The notes under the pieces: generated by a model
Databases searched by the model: none
Told to the model about the DNA's origin: nothing
Seen by the model: the letters and a program-made list of their open reading frames with translations, nothing else
Source: Bolinopsis microptera
Taxonomy: Eukaryota > Ctenophora > Tentaculata > Lobata > Bolinopsidae
Assembly: GCF_026151205.1 (NCBI RefSeq)
Contig: NC_087074.1
Coordinates: 10,325,226 to 10,389,225 of the forward strand
Length of the DNA stretch: 64,000 bases
Direction of reading: 5' to 3'
Translations under genes and position numbers: made by a program
Part shown: in pieces, positions 27,901-42,900 of the stretch
How positions within the stretch are numbered: the first letter of the stretch is position 1
Layout of the letters: every line of letters begins with the position of its first letter

Positions 27901-30900
27901 CAGTAACCAGGTATGCCTCATAACTGGGCCAATTAACACAAACTTCGATTGAGTTCAGTTTAAACTTTTAGCCAGTTTGTAGATCACCGACCGGTTATAA
28001 GCCGGCTACTAACCGGCTTATAGCCGGCTACAATTTTTATAGCCGGCTATAAGCCGGCTTATAGCCGGTTAGTAGCCACTTACATTTGTTGTTGAGCGAC
28101 GGCTATTAGCCGGTTATAAGCCTGCTTATAGCCGGTCGGTGATCTACCAATTTCCCAAACTTTTAACTGTCGGGTATCCTTTTAGAGTGATGGACTTGTG
28201 GTAAGAGCTCTCAAATGTATTGCTGATCCGATTTGAAATGAAGTTTCTCCCTAGTTAATTAGACTAAATAAGGTGCCAATAGTACACTAGACAGATCCTT
28301 CTAAAAAAATTGATCTACCGACACAAGAAGCTTCCAAAGGATTTTTGACGTTTTTGAGTCCCTTTAGGTGCCCTTTATGGCTGACCAACTTTTCCAAACT
28401 TTTCCACGTGTCTTAAGGAAACTTTTTGACACTTTTACCAATTTTTACCACCTTTCTTGTTTGTCGAATATCATTAGTTATGAACATCGTAAAACTAAAA
28501 GGCTGCGGATTAATCGTAGGGTGTTCATCTTATCAAGAAAAAAACTTTTGTGAGACAATTTTTACGTCAGACAATCAGTTAATTGGATAATTATCAATTA
28601 GCTTATTAGCAACAATTTTAAAGTTTTTATTGGCCCAAAATGATCGGAATAGCTGTGAAAATCACAGTTGTGAAAGAACTGTGATTTTCTCAGAAACTGC
28701 ACCAAAGGCACATTCAAGATTGAACTGATAGCCTGCTGTTGTCTGTACTATAATGTTATTTATTTCAATGATGAATCAGCGGGGTTAAGATAATCACATT
28801 TGTAATAAATAAAACCTCTCTGTACCGTCAATTGTGATAATCTAAAGCGGCCTACCTGGATTACAATACCTCTTCTTTTCCTCAACAATCAGACCGAGTT
28901 GTGCAAGAACTGTGATTTATCATAGCTCATATCGCATTTAATTTGGTGGGTGATGTAAGTAATATCGAGCTGTATTCAATCACACTATCACAATACGACA
29001 CATAACAATGTACAACTACAATGTATATTACATGGCCCTTAATTCCAAATCAACATCCTTAATAACATTAACAATAACAATCCTTCCTGATCAACGATTA
29101 TTAGAGGCCTGTCAATTTGAAAATCGAATTAAAATGTTTATAAAAGGTCTATAGAGGAAGCAATTTCCAAAAAATCCTGACTCCTGGAACTCATTTAACT
29201 GAATTAATTATTACCGTTTCTTGATTTTAGCCGATCCTGAGATATGGGGGTGATTTGAGGTATCTCGCATAGCAAATGAAAGAATGAAGCGGTATATGTA
29301 GTACAATACAAAACGAGTCACAGTAGATGTTGGAGGTGTATTTACAATTGCTTCCTAGTTGTTCCTTGGTTTCCCTTGTCTTTTCTTGCCTTCTTCGAGC
29401 TGTAAATGAGCCATGACGCCAAGTAGGCGTTTTCGTGATAAACTGTAAAACCTCTATACCGGGTCTCTCGCGGTATAAAGCGTTTCATATACCGCATTAA
29501 GGGCCATATCACATATAATATACACGTATTGACATTGTGTCGTATTAAGATTGAATACAGCTCGATATGTACTTACATTGATCACCCACCAAATGTGATA
29601 TGAGCTATGATAAATCACATTTCTTGCACAACTTGGTTTGATTGTTGAGGAAAAGAAGATGTCTGGTAATCCAGGTAGGCCAGTTTAGATTAGCACAATT
29701 GATGGTACAGAGAGGTTTTATTTAAATTGAATACACATGTATTTGAAGGCTGCTTGCACAAATTTGATATGGATTGTTGTATGTTATACGCCTGTGTATT
29801 GTATTCAATTAGTTTAAATGACCTCTGATTATCGTTTCTTTACTACTTGGTTACCCTTGTCTTTTCTCTCTAATTATCAACCTCTGTAGCATACCTTATG
29901 ATGCAGAGTGTGAGCCTTATAATAGTAAGAGATCTCGTTAACATGATGATACATATTGCGGTTCTTTTGCGATAGTCAAAACGCGACAACTAGCGCTGGA
30001 TGGCGACAACTAGCGCTATCCAGCGCTAGTTGTCGCCATCCAGCGCTAGTTGTCGTGTTTTGACTATCGCAAAAGAACCCATATTGCTTGTCTAAACAGC
30101 TCTAAAGACGTGTATTGGCTGCCTTGTTTATTTACTGACATATTTGTTCTGGATCCCTTATTAATTAATAAGGGGTCGACCCTTGCTTATTATAGTATTA
30201 TTACTTATTATTGGCTTCTCGATTGCTCCTTCTTTATAAATCTTGTTTCATTTGGTTCGTACTCAAAGAGCTATAGATTATTACATTTAACTCATATAAA
30301 CATGTCGAGCCTTTCGGAGAATGCAGTCCTTTCGGATTATTAATATTAATGACGCGTGCTACGAAAATCTAATGACTATCAAGGTTGGTCCAAAAATGGA
30401 TCCCTGAGGTATCCAAATAAAAAAATCGCCTCTCCAATATTTATTTTTTATTATCTCAACTGTATTGGAAGGGCCTAACATCGAATTGGAGAGGCGATTT
30501 TTTATTTGGATACCTCAGGGATATATGAAAATAAAGTTACGGTGACTCAATAGGTGAAACAATTAGCTCTCTAGTGCGAGTAAAAATAGATTTGGGGAGT
30601 CGTGAGTGACACAGTGATACGTCATTGATATGTAGTCCCTGCAGCCCGCTCCATCACTTGCCTATATAAATACTCGATACTCATCTGACGATCAACAATT
30701 AAGCTAATATTACACTCATTTTGATCGTTCCTAATGTTTCTTTTGTCGTTGTATAAACAAATATGATTCATTTAAAGTTGTGTGTAGTTCGTGTTTATAG
30801 TAAAAGTTGTTCACATAGTCCACTAACGCGGTACCCCGGCCCAGGGGGGGGGGGGGGGCATCTTAGGGGGGCGCAAAATCGTCGTTTGAATGTGGGACAA

Positions 30901-33900
30901 TTTTGAAAAACTTAACTGATGTACTAGCAAAACTCTTGTGGGACACACTCAACTAGAAAAGTTGAGAGGCCTCAAATCAAGTCTCATTAAAGAGATATCA
31001 ACAGATCGTGTGAGCCACTGCCAGACTAACCTGTGATTAAAGTTTTCCAGGCTCTATGAGCTTATGAGTGTGGCAGAGAGTGTCTTCTTTGTCCTATCCT
31101 TTGTCCATGATGCTGGTAACGTACTCTTGTTGTAGGTGGAGGTGACATAAACTCATTGGCATGAAGGATAAGAGATGATGAGGATTGAGGCCACTGGGTA
31201 CATCGTTATAGCCACCAGCGGATGTATTCTAGCAAGTACGTAAAAGTGTACAAATGTCGCCCCTAGTTTATTCTCAGAATTGTACTATGTCTCACCACAG
31301 TGGCTTAAGATCGCTAATATCGCCTCACATGCCGAAGGTGCCGAGTTGCGAGTTCGAATTGGGTTTCATGCACTATTTTGCGTCCGAACTGGGGCGAAAT
31401 TTCTTATCATCCTTTGATAATGATTTGATCCATGTCGGTGACTACGAAAATGTATTTGTTCAATATTTGGTTGCTGAAAACATTCCTAACCGGCAATGAA
31501 CAGGACTACAGTAATGGTCAACCGTTAAAGAATTGATAAAAAAGAGTGGATGATAATTTTGTTACTGAGGTATCCACAGTTGCAATTTTCCCTCCTTGAG
31601 TTTAATATTTTGCACACCCAAACAGCAAAATTCCCCAACATTTAATTATGGCAAATTAACAGTGATAAGTTTAACAACAAAACAACCCTTGCTGGTATAG
31701 AGACTTAAATATGTTCTGGATTTCTTATGTTTCGTAATGGAGGATAATTAGAGCCTATAGAGATGCATGCGAGGAAGCTATGGAGAAGTAGTTATAAGAT
31801 GAGGTCACGTGACACACAACTGAAAATGTGTATTTGTTACTTTATGTATTTCAAGCTAGTTTTATCAAGCTATTAACTGGTGTCTTGTTCGCATAGTTTT
31901 ATATCGAATTAATTCGCTGTGATATTTCACTGTTTTTTAAATTGGTGTAGTTTTACAAATACAATTAAATATATCGAATTTGATTACCGAGGTTTATTAA
32001 CTAAATTGCTCATAGAAGTAGAACATCTGAAATTAGAGACCAAAATTGAAAATACTTTTAGCCGATAACTCATCTCAGTTATTCGGAGATGAGTTAATGT
32101 GCTTAGTTGGATAAATTTCACTGTATATTTTGTTGTGTTGATACGATTCTTGATACCGCTTTCAGTCACTGATATAGTCTCCTTGAGTATGAAAAACCAT
32201 GATAACACTATGCTGTCCGTTTTTATACTGAGTGTGGTACGTGTCATCATTCTTACGATTGAGTTCAATGACCTTTCTCCTGATTTCAGAAATCTTGCTT
32301 TATTGACACAGTAATTGCTGCAATATCATGAGCAGTAACAAAAGCTCTCTTGAATGTTCATGCTTTCATACTGCAATCACACATTTTTAATAATGATTTT
32401 AAATAATGATTATCAAGTATTGCCAAAACCACAGTGTTTCAGTTTACAGTATGAAAAGGTTTTCTATAAGAACCCTCTTAAAAATGATAATTTGGGTTGC
32501 AGGAGGTAAGAGTCAATTTAGTTTTATTTAAAGATTAATCTATATAATCTTAGGTTTTGGATCCCGCCTTTACATTTAAATAAATGCAATGGTTCATTGG
32601 ATGAAAACTGCATTTTACTGATATTTCGTAATTGATATAGTAGCACAATCCACAACGTTATTTTGTTATTTCAGGATTATGGATTCTGAACTATACGTAT
32701 AACTGCAACTTTACACCAGAGCTTATCATCGAAGACAAAACTGCAGGAATAGAATTGCTCAGCCAGGAAGAGGAAATACATTTACCTATTCCAACGTCAA
32801 TTCAAGGATTTGATATCAAAAACATAATCGAACATCCTAAGAACCCTTCTATCGAAAACTATAATAAATACGAAAAGGCTACGAACAAAGTACAAAAGCA
32901 GTTTAGAAATGATGCTTATCTGTCCTTGAAAGAAGCCATTCAACCGATTGCCGAAGATGAAATAAAGATTCAGAATCCTGAGGAGAGAATAACAGCGAGA
33001 ATGAAGAGAATTAATACACTCTGTAAGGAACCGCAGACTCCGAGATTTTTAAGAAGCTTAATTACATTCGATTTGTACTTCTTCAAAGACTTTGGCCCCA
33101 AAGGAATAACTTGGTGTCCAGTATTTAAAGCGGGTAGTTCCACTTGGAGAGATTTCTTTATCGACCATCTTGTGGATCCAGATGCAACCATCCAAAATGA
33201 ACATTACAAACTGGGCGTCCTTTCAAACTTTAAGATCCCAAGAAAACGATCTAAATATCGAGATAACGATAAAGACAGTTTACGTTTCACTATTGTAAGA
33301 CACCCCATATCTAGACTGATAAGTCACCTTCGTAAGGCACAAAACTATCCTTACGAGGTGAAGCGACAACGCACAATGTGGACCGAGGAAGCCATTGTGA
33401 ATGCTAGGACAAACTCATCGTGGGATGATGAGATTAAAAAGAAATACAGAACAGAATTTACTACATATGTTGATGAACTTGAGCCTTTAGTGGATCATGT
33501 TCCCTTTTCAAAAGACAATCCTTATCTCCATCCGCCACATCCAACTTTTGTGGAACTGGTTGACTTTATTATACAACATAGTAAAGGAGTAAAGGGTGAC
33601 AAAAAAGGAAGAAACGGTCACTGGCGGCCGGCCGTAGAATGGTGTGACATTTGTAGAAATAATTTTGATATCGTAATTAAATTGGAAGAGGAATCGGACG
33701 AATTAATGGTTCTTCTAGAGAAACTGGATATGCTCCAGTACAAAGAGAGTTTCTTGAAAAGACATAATTCTTCAAGTAATAAGTCAATTTCGGAGAAAGA
33801 GTTGATTGAGCAATATGTAAATCTTTTGAATGAACAGCAGATAAGTTTTTTAGACGAAATGTACGCACGAGATTTTGAACTGCTTGGTTATGAGCCAATA

Positions 33901-36900
33901 GCATCGCATTCAAGGACAAAAGAAAATCGCGATTATTTAGGCCAAAAATCAAAGCGCCGCGACAAGCGAAACTAGGCAAAATCGTGGCGAAAATCTCGAA
34001 AATCGCAGCAAAAAATAATGTATTTGCACGAATTGAATTATGAATTAGGGGTACACTGGTTTGTGTGGGTAATGACTTGCTAGTTGGTTTGTGTGTACGA
34101 CTTAGAGGTGGCTACTTAGAGGTTGCGGTATGTTGCCAGCATTATGGCATCCTTCGTATAAGTTTTTCACTATATCACTATGTTCGTAGAAATATTTCCT
34201 TTACCCTCATGAGTTTTCGTCCATATTGTGTTCGCAAAGGTATGTTATAAAGTTATGATATAGATTAAGTGTCTTAACAATTGATCAATGTTCTCATTAA
34301 GTTCCAAATCTCACTTAACAAATTTATCGCGGGGAATGAGAAAAATAGCGATTCCGCACGTGCCGCGATTTCCTTTTGACCTTGATCGCATTTCACAAAG
34401 CAATCATGATAAAAATGGCGTAGATGGGCGTGGTTAAGGCGCCACTTGGGTTTCATTTCTTCTATTTTACTTTGTTTATGTTCTAGTTATACTGATGGCA
34501 TCAAAACAAGCTTATTTTGGGAATTTGTATCAGGTCCAACTTACACGGTTTGACGTGAGGTTAGACGTGTTCCACCTCAACTCACTCAAGGTATAGAAAG
34601 TTAATTACCTTAGTACACTTCAAACTGTCCTTCTCTCTCAGCTAATTTATAATTATATTTCGTGTTTATGCAGCACTTATATCTTTTTTTTTAAATAGTA
34701 AGGTTTAAAAATCCACATATTATGCAATATGCAACTTATATTAGCATATTGCAATTAGTGAAGTCAATGTCGATCAAAATAATCAATCCCGGGATTCGGG
34801 AATCCCGAGCAAAAAAATCTCGGGATTCCCGAAAATCGGGATTCCCGAAAACCGAGAATTTCAAGGGATTCCCCGAAAATCGGGATTCCCGAAAGCAAAT
34901 GGCTCCCATTTTGTGTATCATGTCACAAGAAGATACCAAAAGTGTCATCATTAACCTTCTTTTCTCAAGTAGTACCTTAATAAGACTACTATTGCACAAA
35001 CAACTTGGGCCCATACCATTACGAAATTTTGTCTGCGTTCTGTCATCTGTTGAAAAGGTTCGCCCAGGCTCAATCGATCAGGACGGCCTGACCGTTTTTT
35101 ATAGCGGCGTCCATAAATACTAGCATCTTCCCCTTAACCTCTGGTTGGGAGAAACATCAAACAACTCATCTCCATTTTAATAGAGATACGTGTTGGTATT
35201 TTAGATGGAGCTTCAGAGTTCAGCATTCAGGACTGCTGGATCGGATGAACCTTTTGTTTCGTCTAGAAACTCATATAGTTTTATTTTTGTTTTTCTTAAC
35301 CTTGACGATACAGGCTAACAGTCTCCACGACGTTCGAAAACCTGATTAACGCTACCGTGTAACTTTAATACAAATATTGAAAATTCCCGAAAATCGGGAA
35401 TTGTGAAAATTTCCCGGTCGGGAATTCCCGACCGAAAATCGTCGGGAAATCCCGGGATTCGGGAATCCTCTTGTCGGGATTGACTTCACTAATTGTAATA
35501 CCCTTAGTTTTATATCAGAATAATGTAATTAATGTAATTTTGCATAGTTACAATATAACGCTTGAGTTCTTATGTGTGATAATTGTAACTTGCTCTGATT
35601 GATATGCTCACTTTTAATCAGTGAGTGTCATCACCTCTTTATCTGTGCAACACATTTAATTTAGAAGACTAGCCTAATTTCTTAATTTAGAAGACTAGTG
35701 TCTAGCCTAATTTTTCAGTTCAGACAAATGATATGTGTTACACACACATCATTCTCATTATTGCTTTATTGAATTCTGCAATTTTTACTCTCCCCAGGTC
35801 CCCGATACCATTTTACTTCCTCCTTGTATTATATGGCCAATTATCCATAGCAACGTCATTAAATAAGTTTTCCTCTGTACTTGTATCAGTAACCCACACT
35901 TTTTAACCTTGGCTCCATAATATGAAAGAGCTGTTTTAATCATTAATGAAAGGCTAGTATATGTACAATGTACATTTCGGCCTACTTTCATGTGTTTGTT
36001 TTATTTTCTGTACATTTTTAAATTTGTTTAAATTTGTTTTGTACATGATTTATTCAGATCGTTGTTTTGAACTGCTTACCAAGTTTTCTTTTGACAAGCA
36101 AGTGCAGAGTGTATCGTAGATTTTAAATATTTTGTGTGGTCTGTACTGGAATGATTAACTTTCTTTTACACTTCATGATTCTTTTTCCATGTTTCCACGT
36201 CATCGTTTATTTATACTAGCAGGAACCCGTCTAACCCTTAAGTGGTGTCAAGACTCAAGAGACTAAATGAATTATTACCTATTTAATTGGCGTTTTTGAC
36301 ACCACTTGGGGGTCCAAATTTTGGACACTAAAATTGTTATTTCTTGGAAAAGTTTTTATTTTTTCATGCTGATTTGAAGGCCATCATTTGACCCAGTCAA
36401 AAAAGTTCAGTTTTATATCTTTTACGGTTTTTGCGAAAAGTCGCGTTAAAGTTGATGCCGTGGTGTCAGTAAAATGGTACGGATATATATCGTCTCGCTT
36501 TATATTATATAGTAACACCCCAGTTCCACAGTCGGATATTATGCCAAATTATTAGACGGAGATCGTCTACTGATATTTTTCCGGATATTTCTCCGGTTTG
36601 CAGTTCCACGACCTTATCCGGAGACCATCTACGGTACATTTTACTGACGAAACAAAACAACCCTACAATACAGCTAATTCGCCCGCGCGCGTTGGTCTCC
36701 GGGAATTAATCATCTCCGGAGATGATCTACGGGAAACGGACCTCCGTCTAATAATTTGGCATAATATCCGGCTGTGGAACTGGGGTGTAAGATTTCATTT
36801 AAGTGTAAGTGTATGTTACTTGTTAAAGGTATACTTTACTTTTACTTGGCCCGTCACCCTTAGGGGCAGCTAGGACAAATAATTTTTATTTAATTTGCGT

Positions 36901-39900
36901 TTGCCACCACATTGGGCGTACAATTGTGCACTAAAATTGTTTTTTGAAATGTAATTTTAAGTGTTGAGTATTTACATAATAAGTTCAGTTGTTTTTTTAC
37001 ATTTATTTAGAAAAATCTCAAATTTCGTATTTGTGTTGGAAATGTACGGATATACTAACGCACTTAAAGTTAAATAACACCCCAGTTCCACATCTTTATC
37101 CACTTTCAGCCACGGACTTGAGAGTATCTGGTCGCGTTGATATATGTGCCGGCGCGCGCGGCTGACCGGAGACCATCTGGTAAGATGTTTTACGCCGAAA
37201 TCAAGCATACATCAGCAATTCGGTAGCGCAGAGGACCGGAATAATCTTCGGAGGTCTACTGGGAACATCCCCCATTTGTCCCTGTCTGTTTAAGATTATC
37301 ATAATTAAAGCTGATGATGTAAAGGATGCCATCCGTTTTGATACTTAAATGTTTACTTAGTGTTAAACACGAGCGAGGTTATATTATTATTCTCCGTTTA
37401 TTTTACTCATTCTTTTACTAGTTACAGTCCGTTTCTAATTTATTACTATGTAATTTACTAGGTACTTTCTTCACATATTTTATTCAGGTATTTTATATTA
37501 TAGCTGTAGTTATTTTCTTATATTATCACATTTTAAATTTTAGTAACTTAAGAGTAGTTTTACAATTGTAGCGTAGCATGATTGTCAAGCTATGTAGTAA
37601 TTGCATTAGTGCAGTAAATGATATTTCTTGATTTGTTTACTTTACAGCTCACTAGTATGTAACCAGAGCGACAAGCTTGAACTGGCTGGAGGGGGTCCTC
37701 CAGCATAGCAAATTTGTGTTTCATTGTTTGACCAGGGCTTAAATAGTAATACTAAACACACGGAACTCTGGTTTCCTTATCTGGATAGGTATGAACAAAT
37801 GTTTTTTTGGATTGTTTATACTGAAACCACACTGTTTTACACTATGATAATTAAGAATAATCGAAAAATGCAGTTATTAAAATTTCAGTTTACAGTATGA
37901 GGAGGTTTTCAAGGATCAGTCTCATAAAAATGATACTTTTGGTAGCAGGAGGTAAGAGTCAACTTACTTTTATTTGAACTTGTATGTATAATGCTCTGAT
38001 CATGCCTTTACATTTGAATATTTATAATCATGGCTCATCGCATGAAACAATATCAAATCCCGATAAGTCATGTATTTTATCATAGCACCATTCATGACGT
38101 AATTTCTTATTTCAGGATTATTGATCCTGAACTATAATAATTACTACAACTTTACGTCAGAGCTTATCATAGAAGACGAACCTGTAAAAAGAGAATTGCT
38201 CAGCCAGGAAGAGGAAATACATTTACCTATTCCAACGTCAATTCAAGGATTTGATATCAAAAACATGATCGAACACCCTAAGAACCCTTCTATCGATAAA
38301 AAAGAAACCATTGACTTGATTGACGAAGATAAAGTAAATATTCAGAACCATCATAAGAAAGAGGATAAGAAAGAAGAACAGGTTCGTATACCTTTTTATT
38401 CTGAGCCAATAGGAGCGGAGGAGCAAATTGCAACTAGAATGGAGAACATCAATGAACTCTGTAACTCTGATTCAATGAAAATGCATAGAAAAGATTCAAC
38501 ACATCGAATATTAGGTAGGCGCAGTTTATATTTTTTCAAAGACTTTGGCCCCAAAGGAATCACTTGGTGTCCAGTATTTAAAGCGGGTAGTTCTACTTGG
38601 AGAGATTTTTTTATCGACCATCTTGTGGATCCAGATGCAACCGTAGGAAATGAACATTACAACCTTAGCCTCCTGTCCAAATTTACACTCTCACAGTTAC
38701 TCAGACAGTTACGCAAATCCAAAAATCACAAATCCAAAGATCACAAATCCATTTCCAAAGATCTAGTAGTAGATGAGACAGAGGTAAACAATAGCATACT
38801 TTTCACGATTGTAAGACACCCTGTTTCTAGATTGATAAGCTACCTTCACAAGGTACAAAATTATCCTTTCGCGATGAAGCGACAACGTTTAACTTGGACC
38901 GAGGACGCCATTGTGAGCGCTAGGACAAACTCATCATGGGATGATGAGACTAAAAAGAAATACAGAACAGAATTGACTACATATGTGGACGAACTTGAGC
39001 CTTTAGTGGATCATGCTCCCTTTTCAAAAGACAATCCTTATCTCCATCCGCCACATCCAACTTTTGTGGAACTGGTTGACTTTATTATAAAACATAATAC
39101 AGGAGGAAAGGGTGACAAAAAAGGAAGAAACGGTCACTGGCTGCCGGCCGTAGAATGGTGTGACATTTGTAGAAATGAGTATGATATCATAATTAAATTG
39201 GAAGAGGAACCGGACGAATTAATGGTTCTTTTAGAGAAACTGGATATGCTCCAGTACAAAGAAAGTTTCATGAAAAGACATAATTCTTCAAGTAATAAGT
39301 CAATTTCGGAGAAAGAGTTGATTGAGCAATATGTAAATCTTTTGAATGAACAGCAGAGAGAATTTTTAAATAAAATGTTTGCGAAAGATTTTAGATTCTT
39401 TGGTTATGAGAAGATTCCATTATAATTCACCAAAAAAGGTGTTCGCGTAATTTATATTCTTTATTTGGTTTTATTTTAATTCGAAATTTATTTTCTTAAA
39501 ATAATGATATGTGACTTCCTTTCGAAAACGGGTGCAGGATCATATCCACAAATAAGTTCACTGGGGAATTAGGCTATAAGATCATGAATAAAGCGTATAC
39601 GGACACGTTCATTTGAGTTTGAGGATATTGCTAAACAAAAATAATAGCGTTTTCGATGATAATGGCTTAATTTAGGGGTAAATGATTTTTTACCTTAATG
39701 AGGTCAATTCTGTCACATTATATGAAATTTGAAATTTTGGGTGAATTGCTGAAATCATTTATATCTGATTTTGGTTTGGAAGGCTCTATATAAGGAGATA
39801 CAGTTGATTCAAGCTAAGGGCAGTTGATGGTAACATTGTCACAAAATGTTACGATTTCTTGCCCCTATTTTGAAGAACGATACCTCGATTAGAATTCAAT

Positions 39901-42900
39901 ATTCTTCCAAGAATGATTCGTAGCAAATCAGAACCCGTGTTTAACAATAATGAGTTTGATTTTACTAAGTTACCGAAATGTGGCGAAGTTCACTTTTCCT
40001 GCCCCAACAGTATAAATTCAATGTGATGAAAAATTGCCATGGGTTTTTATATTTCCTGCATAAATCAATTCCAACTATAATAAGGCATGTTGATGTGAAT
40101 GAAAATCTATCTAACTTATGCAATGACTGATGTGACAACATTTACATTTATTGCCCCTGTTTGAAGAACTATACCTCGATTAGAATACAATGTTACCTTA
40201 TCATCAGGCTTGTCCGCCGTCGCTAAATGGATCGGCGGCGGCGTTTCACTAAAATTACACCGGCGGCGGCGGCGTACGCCGGCGTGAGCCGTGAAATCAA
40301 GGCCAACTAAATTGAGGTCTATGAAATATGAATATGATCATGTACTTAATTTGGATAATTTAGACTTAACTTCAACAAATGATGTTGGTATATTGTTATG
40401 GTATTATCTGCTATCAAATAAAAGTTGAGACAAATTGATACAATTATTTTATTTAAGGTAAAATACATAAACAATAAATTATTGCTGAAATCAATGGATC
40501 TCTCAATCTTTTTTGTTGGAAACAAAATCATAGTTTTTAGAACAAAACAGTGTATAGATTTGAAATTCTTAACATTCATCCTAGATCGCTGACTAGAAAG
40601 AATTAAACCTGCAGCCGACCAGGTTCTTTCAATTTCCGCACTACTGGCAGGTTATACAATGCACTATTCTTACTATGTTTGAGAGTATTAGGGAAGTTTT
40701 TTGCCTATCGGCCCAAAATCTTAAAAGTTCGGATTGTAAAATTTCTTCTTCAGTCAAACTTATGAGTAGGTATCTGCTCAGTTCTTCTGATAATCAATAT
40801 TGTTAAGTTAGCTAAAAGTGTGTATCATGTGTGTGTTGCCCCTAGCCGCTAATCGCTATCAGTAACACTGATATATCTTCAAATGAAGACAGAATTATTT
40901 TGAAGTCAGAAAATGCACGCCGTACGCCGATGTACGCCGGGGTGTATCGGCGGCGTTCGGCGTGGCAAAATCACCCGGCGGCGGCGGCGTTCGGCGGCGG
41001 CGGACAAGCCTGCTTATCATCATACCAATGTCGATAAAAAAGGAGCAAACAGAGTTATATTATGATTTCTTTGTGACGAAATTTACATGTTTTTACCATT
41101 TATCAAGTGGACCAAAGATGCCTGCTCTGGACTTGGTACCACAGAAAAATTCAAGTCAGCCCAGAACGCCGCTCAATTCAAAGAAAAAGTTGATTCTCTT
41201 CTTCAAACTGATATTTCCTCCCCTGACGACATTCGCAGTTTCAATGAAATTGTGATTGCCACCTTTATTAACCTGGCAAGTCAAGTTACCACCCAGAAAA
41301 GTGGAAAGCCCAGTACTAACAAAAACAAATGGTTTGATTGGAGTTGTAGGCATGCTAAACGATTAGTCTGTAGAGACGAAAGAGCCAAGAATAGCACCCA
41401 CATCGATCCTATGCTCGTGGAATCCAACCGAGCAAGATTTTACCTCCGTAAGAAAGAATACAGGGCACAAACACGAGCTAGAAAGGGAGCTTACCTATAC
41501 AAAGTTAACGAAAAAATCAACCATAGCAACAACATCAACTGGGCTGCTTTAAAAGACCTCTCGTCCGCTTGCAAGGACCCTGATACATTCGACATATATG
41601 ACCTGGTCACATTTCACAAGTTCCTATACAATCAGAAGTGCAAGGACCCCTCGCACGGTGGACTACAAACGAACACTTCGACCAACGAAGCTGGTGAACA
41701 GGGAACCGAGTACCACCGCGAGCCATCAGTCGAACTTGAAAAACTCAACACAGAGTTTACTATCCAAGAACTGGAGAAAGTCACCAATAAGCTCCAGAAT
41801 AACAAAAGCGTTTCATGTGATCTTATCTCCAACGAGATGCTCAAGAGCTCCAAACTCGGTCTCCAAAAAGTCCTTCTGAAACTATTCAATGGTTGCCTAA
41901 CGCAAGGAATCTACCCATGGAACTGCTCAATAACTACCCCCCTACACAAGAAGGGGGACAAGCAGAACCCCGATAACTATAGAGCAATCACAGTCGGAAG
42001 TTGCCTTGGAAAACTCTCTGCATCCCTCCTCCTTGATAGGCTGATCGAATTCCGTAAAGTCGTGTGTCCCGACTTCCCTCACCAACTAGGATTCAGAGCT
42101 GGTGCCCAGTGCTCTGACCATATCCTGACCCTTACAACGATCATCGAGAAGTATACAAAGAAGCTGAAGAAGAAAATATTCGCTTGTTTCGTGGACTATC
42201 GTAAGGCGTTCGACACAGTCTGCAGGGATGCTCTCATGTACAAACTCAGTACACTTGGTATCGGAGGAAGCTTCTTCTCTTGCCTCCAGAACATGTACAG
42301 CAACTCAGTTACCCGTATCAAACTGAGCAAGAAGCTGTCGGACACCATCGATGTCACCATTGGTACCAAACAGGGGCATCCAATGTCTCCGGAGCTCTTC
42401 AAGATATACATTTATGACCTCTCCATTAGACTAGCAGCTCTTGAGGACATGTCAACACCAGAACTGAACGGCTTCTCGGTCAGCAATCTTCTGTGGGCAG
42501 ACGACCTGATACTTTTGGCACTCGACGCCAGGCTTGTCCGCCGCCGCCGAACGCCGCCGCCGCCGGGTGATTTTGCCACGCCGAACGCCGCCGATACACC
42601 CCGGCGTACATCGGCGTACGGCGTGCATTTTCTGACTTCAAAATAATTCTGTCTTCATTTGAAGATATATCAGTGTTACTGATAGCGATTAGCGGCTAGG
42701 GGCAACACACACATGATACACACTTTTAGCTAACTTAACAATATTGATTATCAGAAGAACTGAGCAGATACCTACTCATAAGTTTGACTGAAGAAGAAAT
42801 TTTACAATCCGAACTTTTAAGATTTTGGGCCGATAGGCAAAAAACTTCCCTAATACTCTCAAACATAGTAAGAATAGTGCATTGTATACCTGCCAGTAGT

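Larger units (their letters stand above)
27571..32450. other. 4.9-kb spacer between sulfotransferases 2 and 3
   Basis: No gene could be supported. It holds several foldback elements listed separately (27979-28147, 28806-29724, 29961-30078, 30400-30522) and a G run near 30844-30858. The open frames at 30050-30343 and 31254-31499 have no recognisable domain. Confidence 0.5.
35500..37896. other. Spacer upstream of sulfotransferase 4 with dispersed repeats
   Basis: No gene could be supported. It contains one copy of a dispersed repeat (36214-36492) whose inverted copy lies near 57530-57817, an inverted-repeat element at 36515-36788, and a further single end of that element near 37077. The short open frames here lack domains. 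Confidence 0.5.

Noticed and set aside
40962-41255. Open frame starting inside the hAT copy 1 end and running into the LINE
   Set aside because: It is a chance frame over GGC repeats. The real RT frame is the other one.
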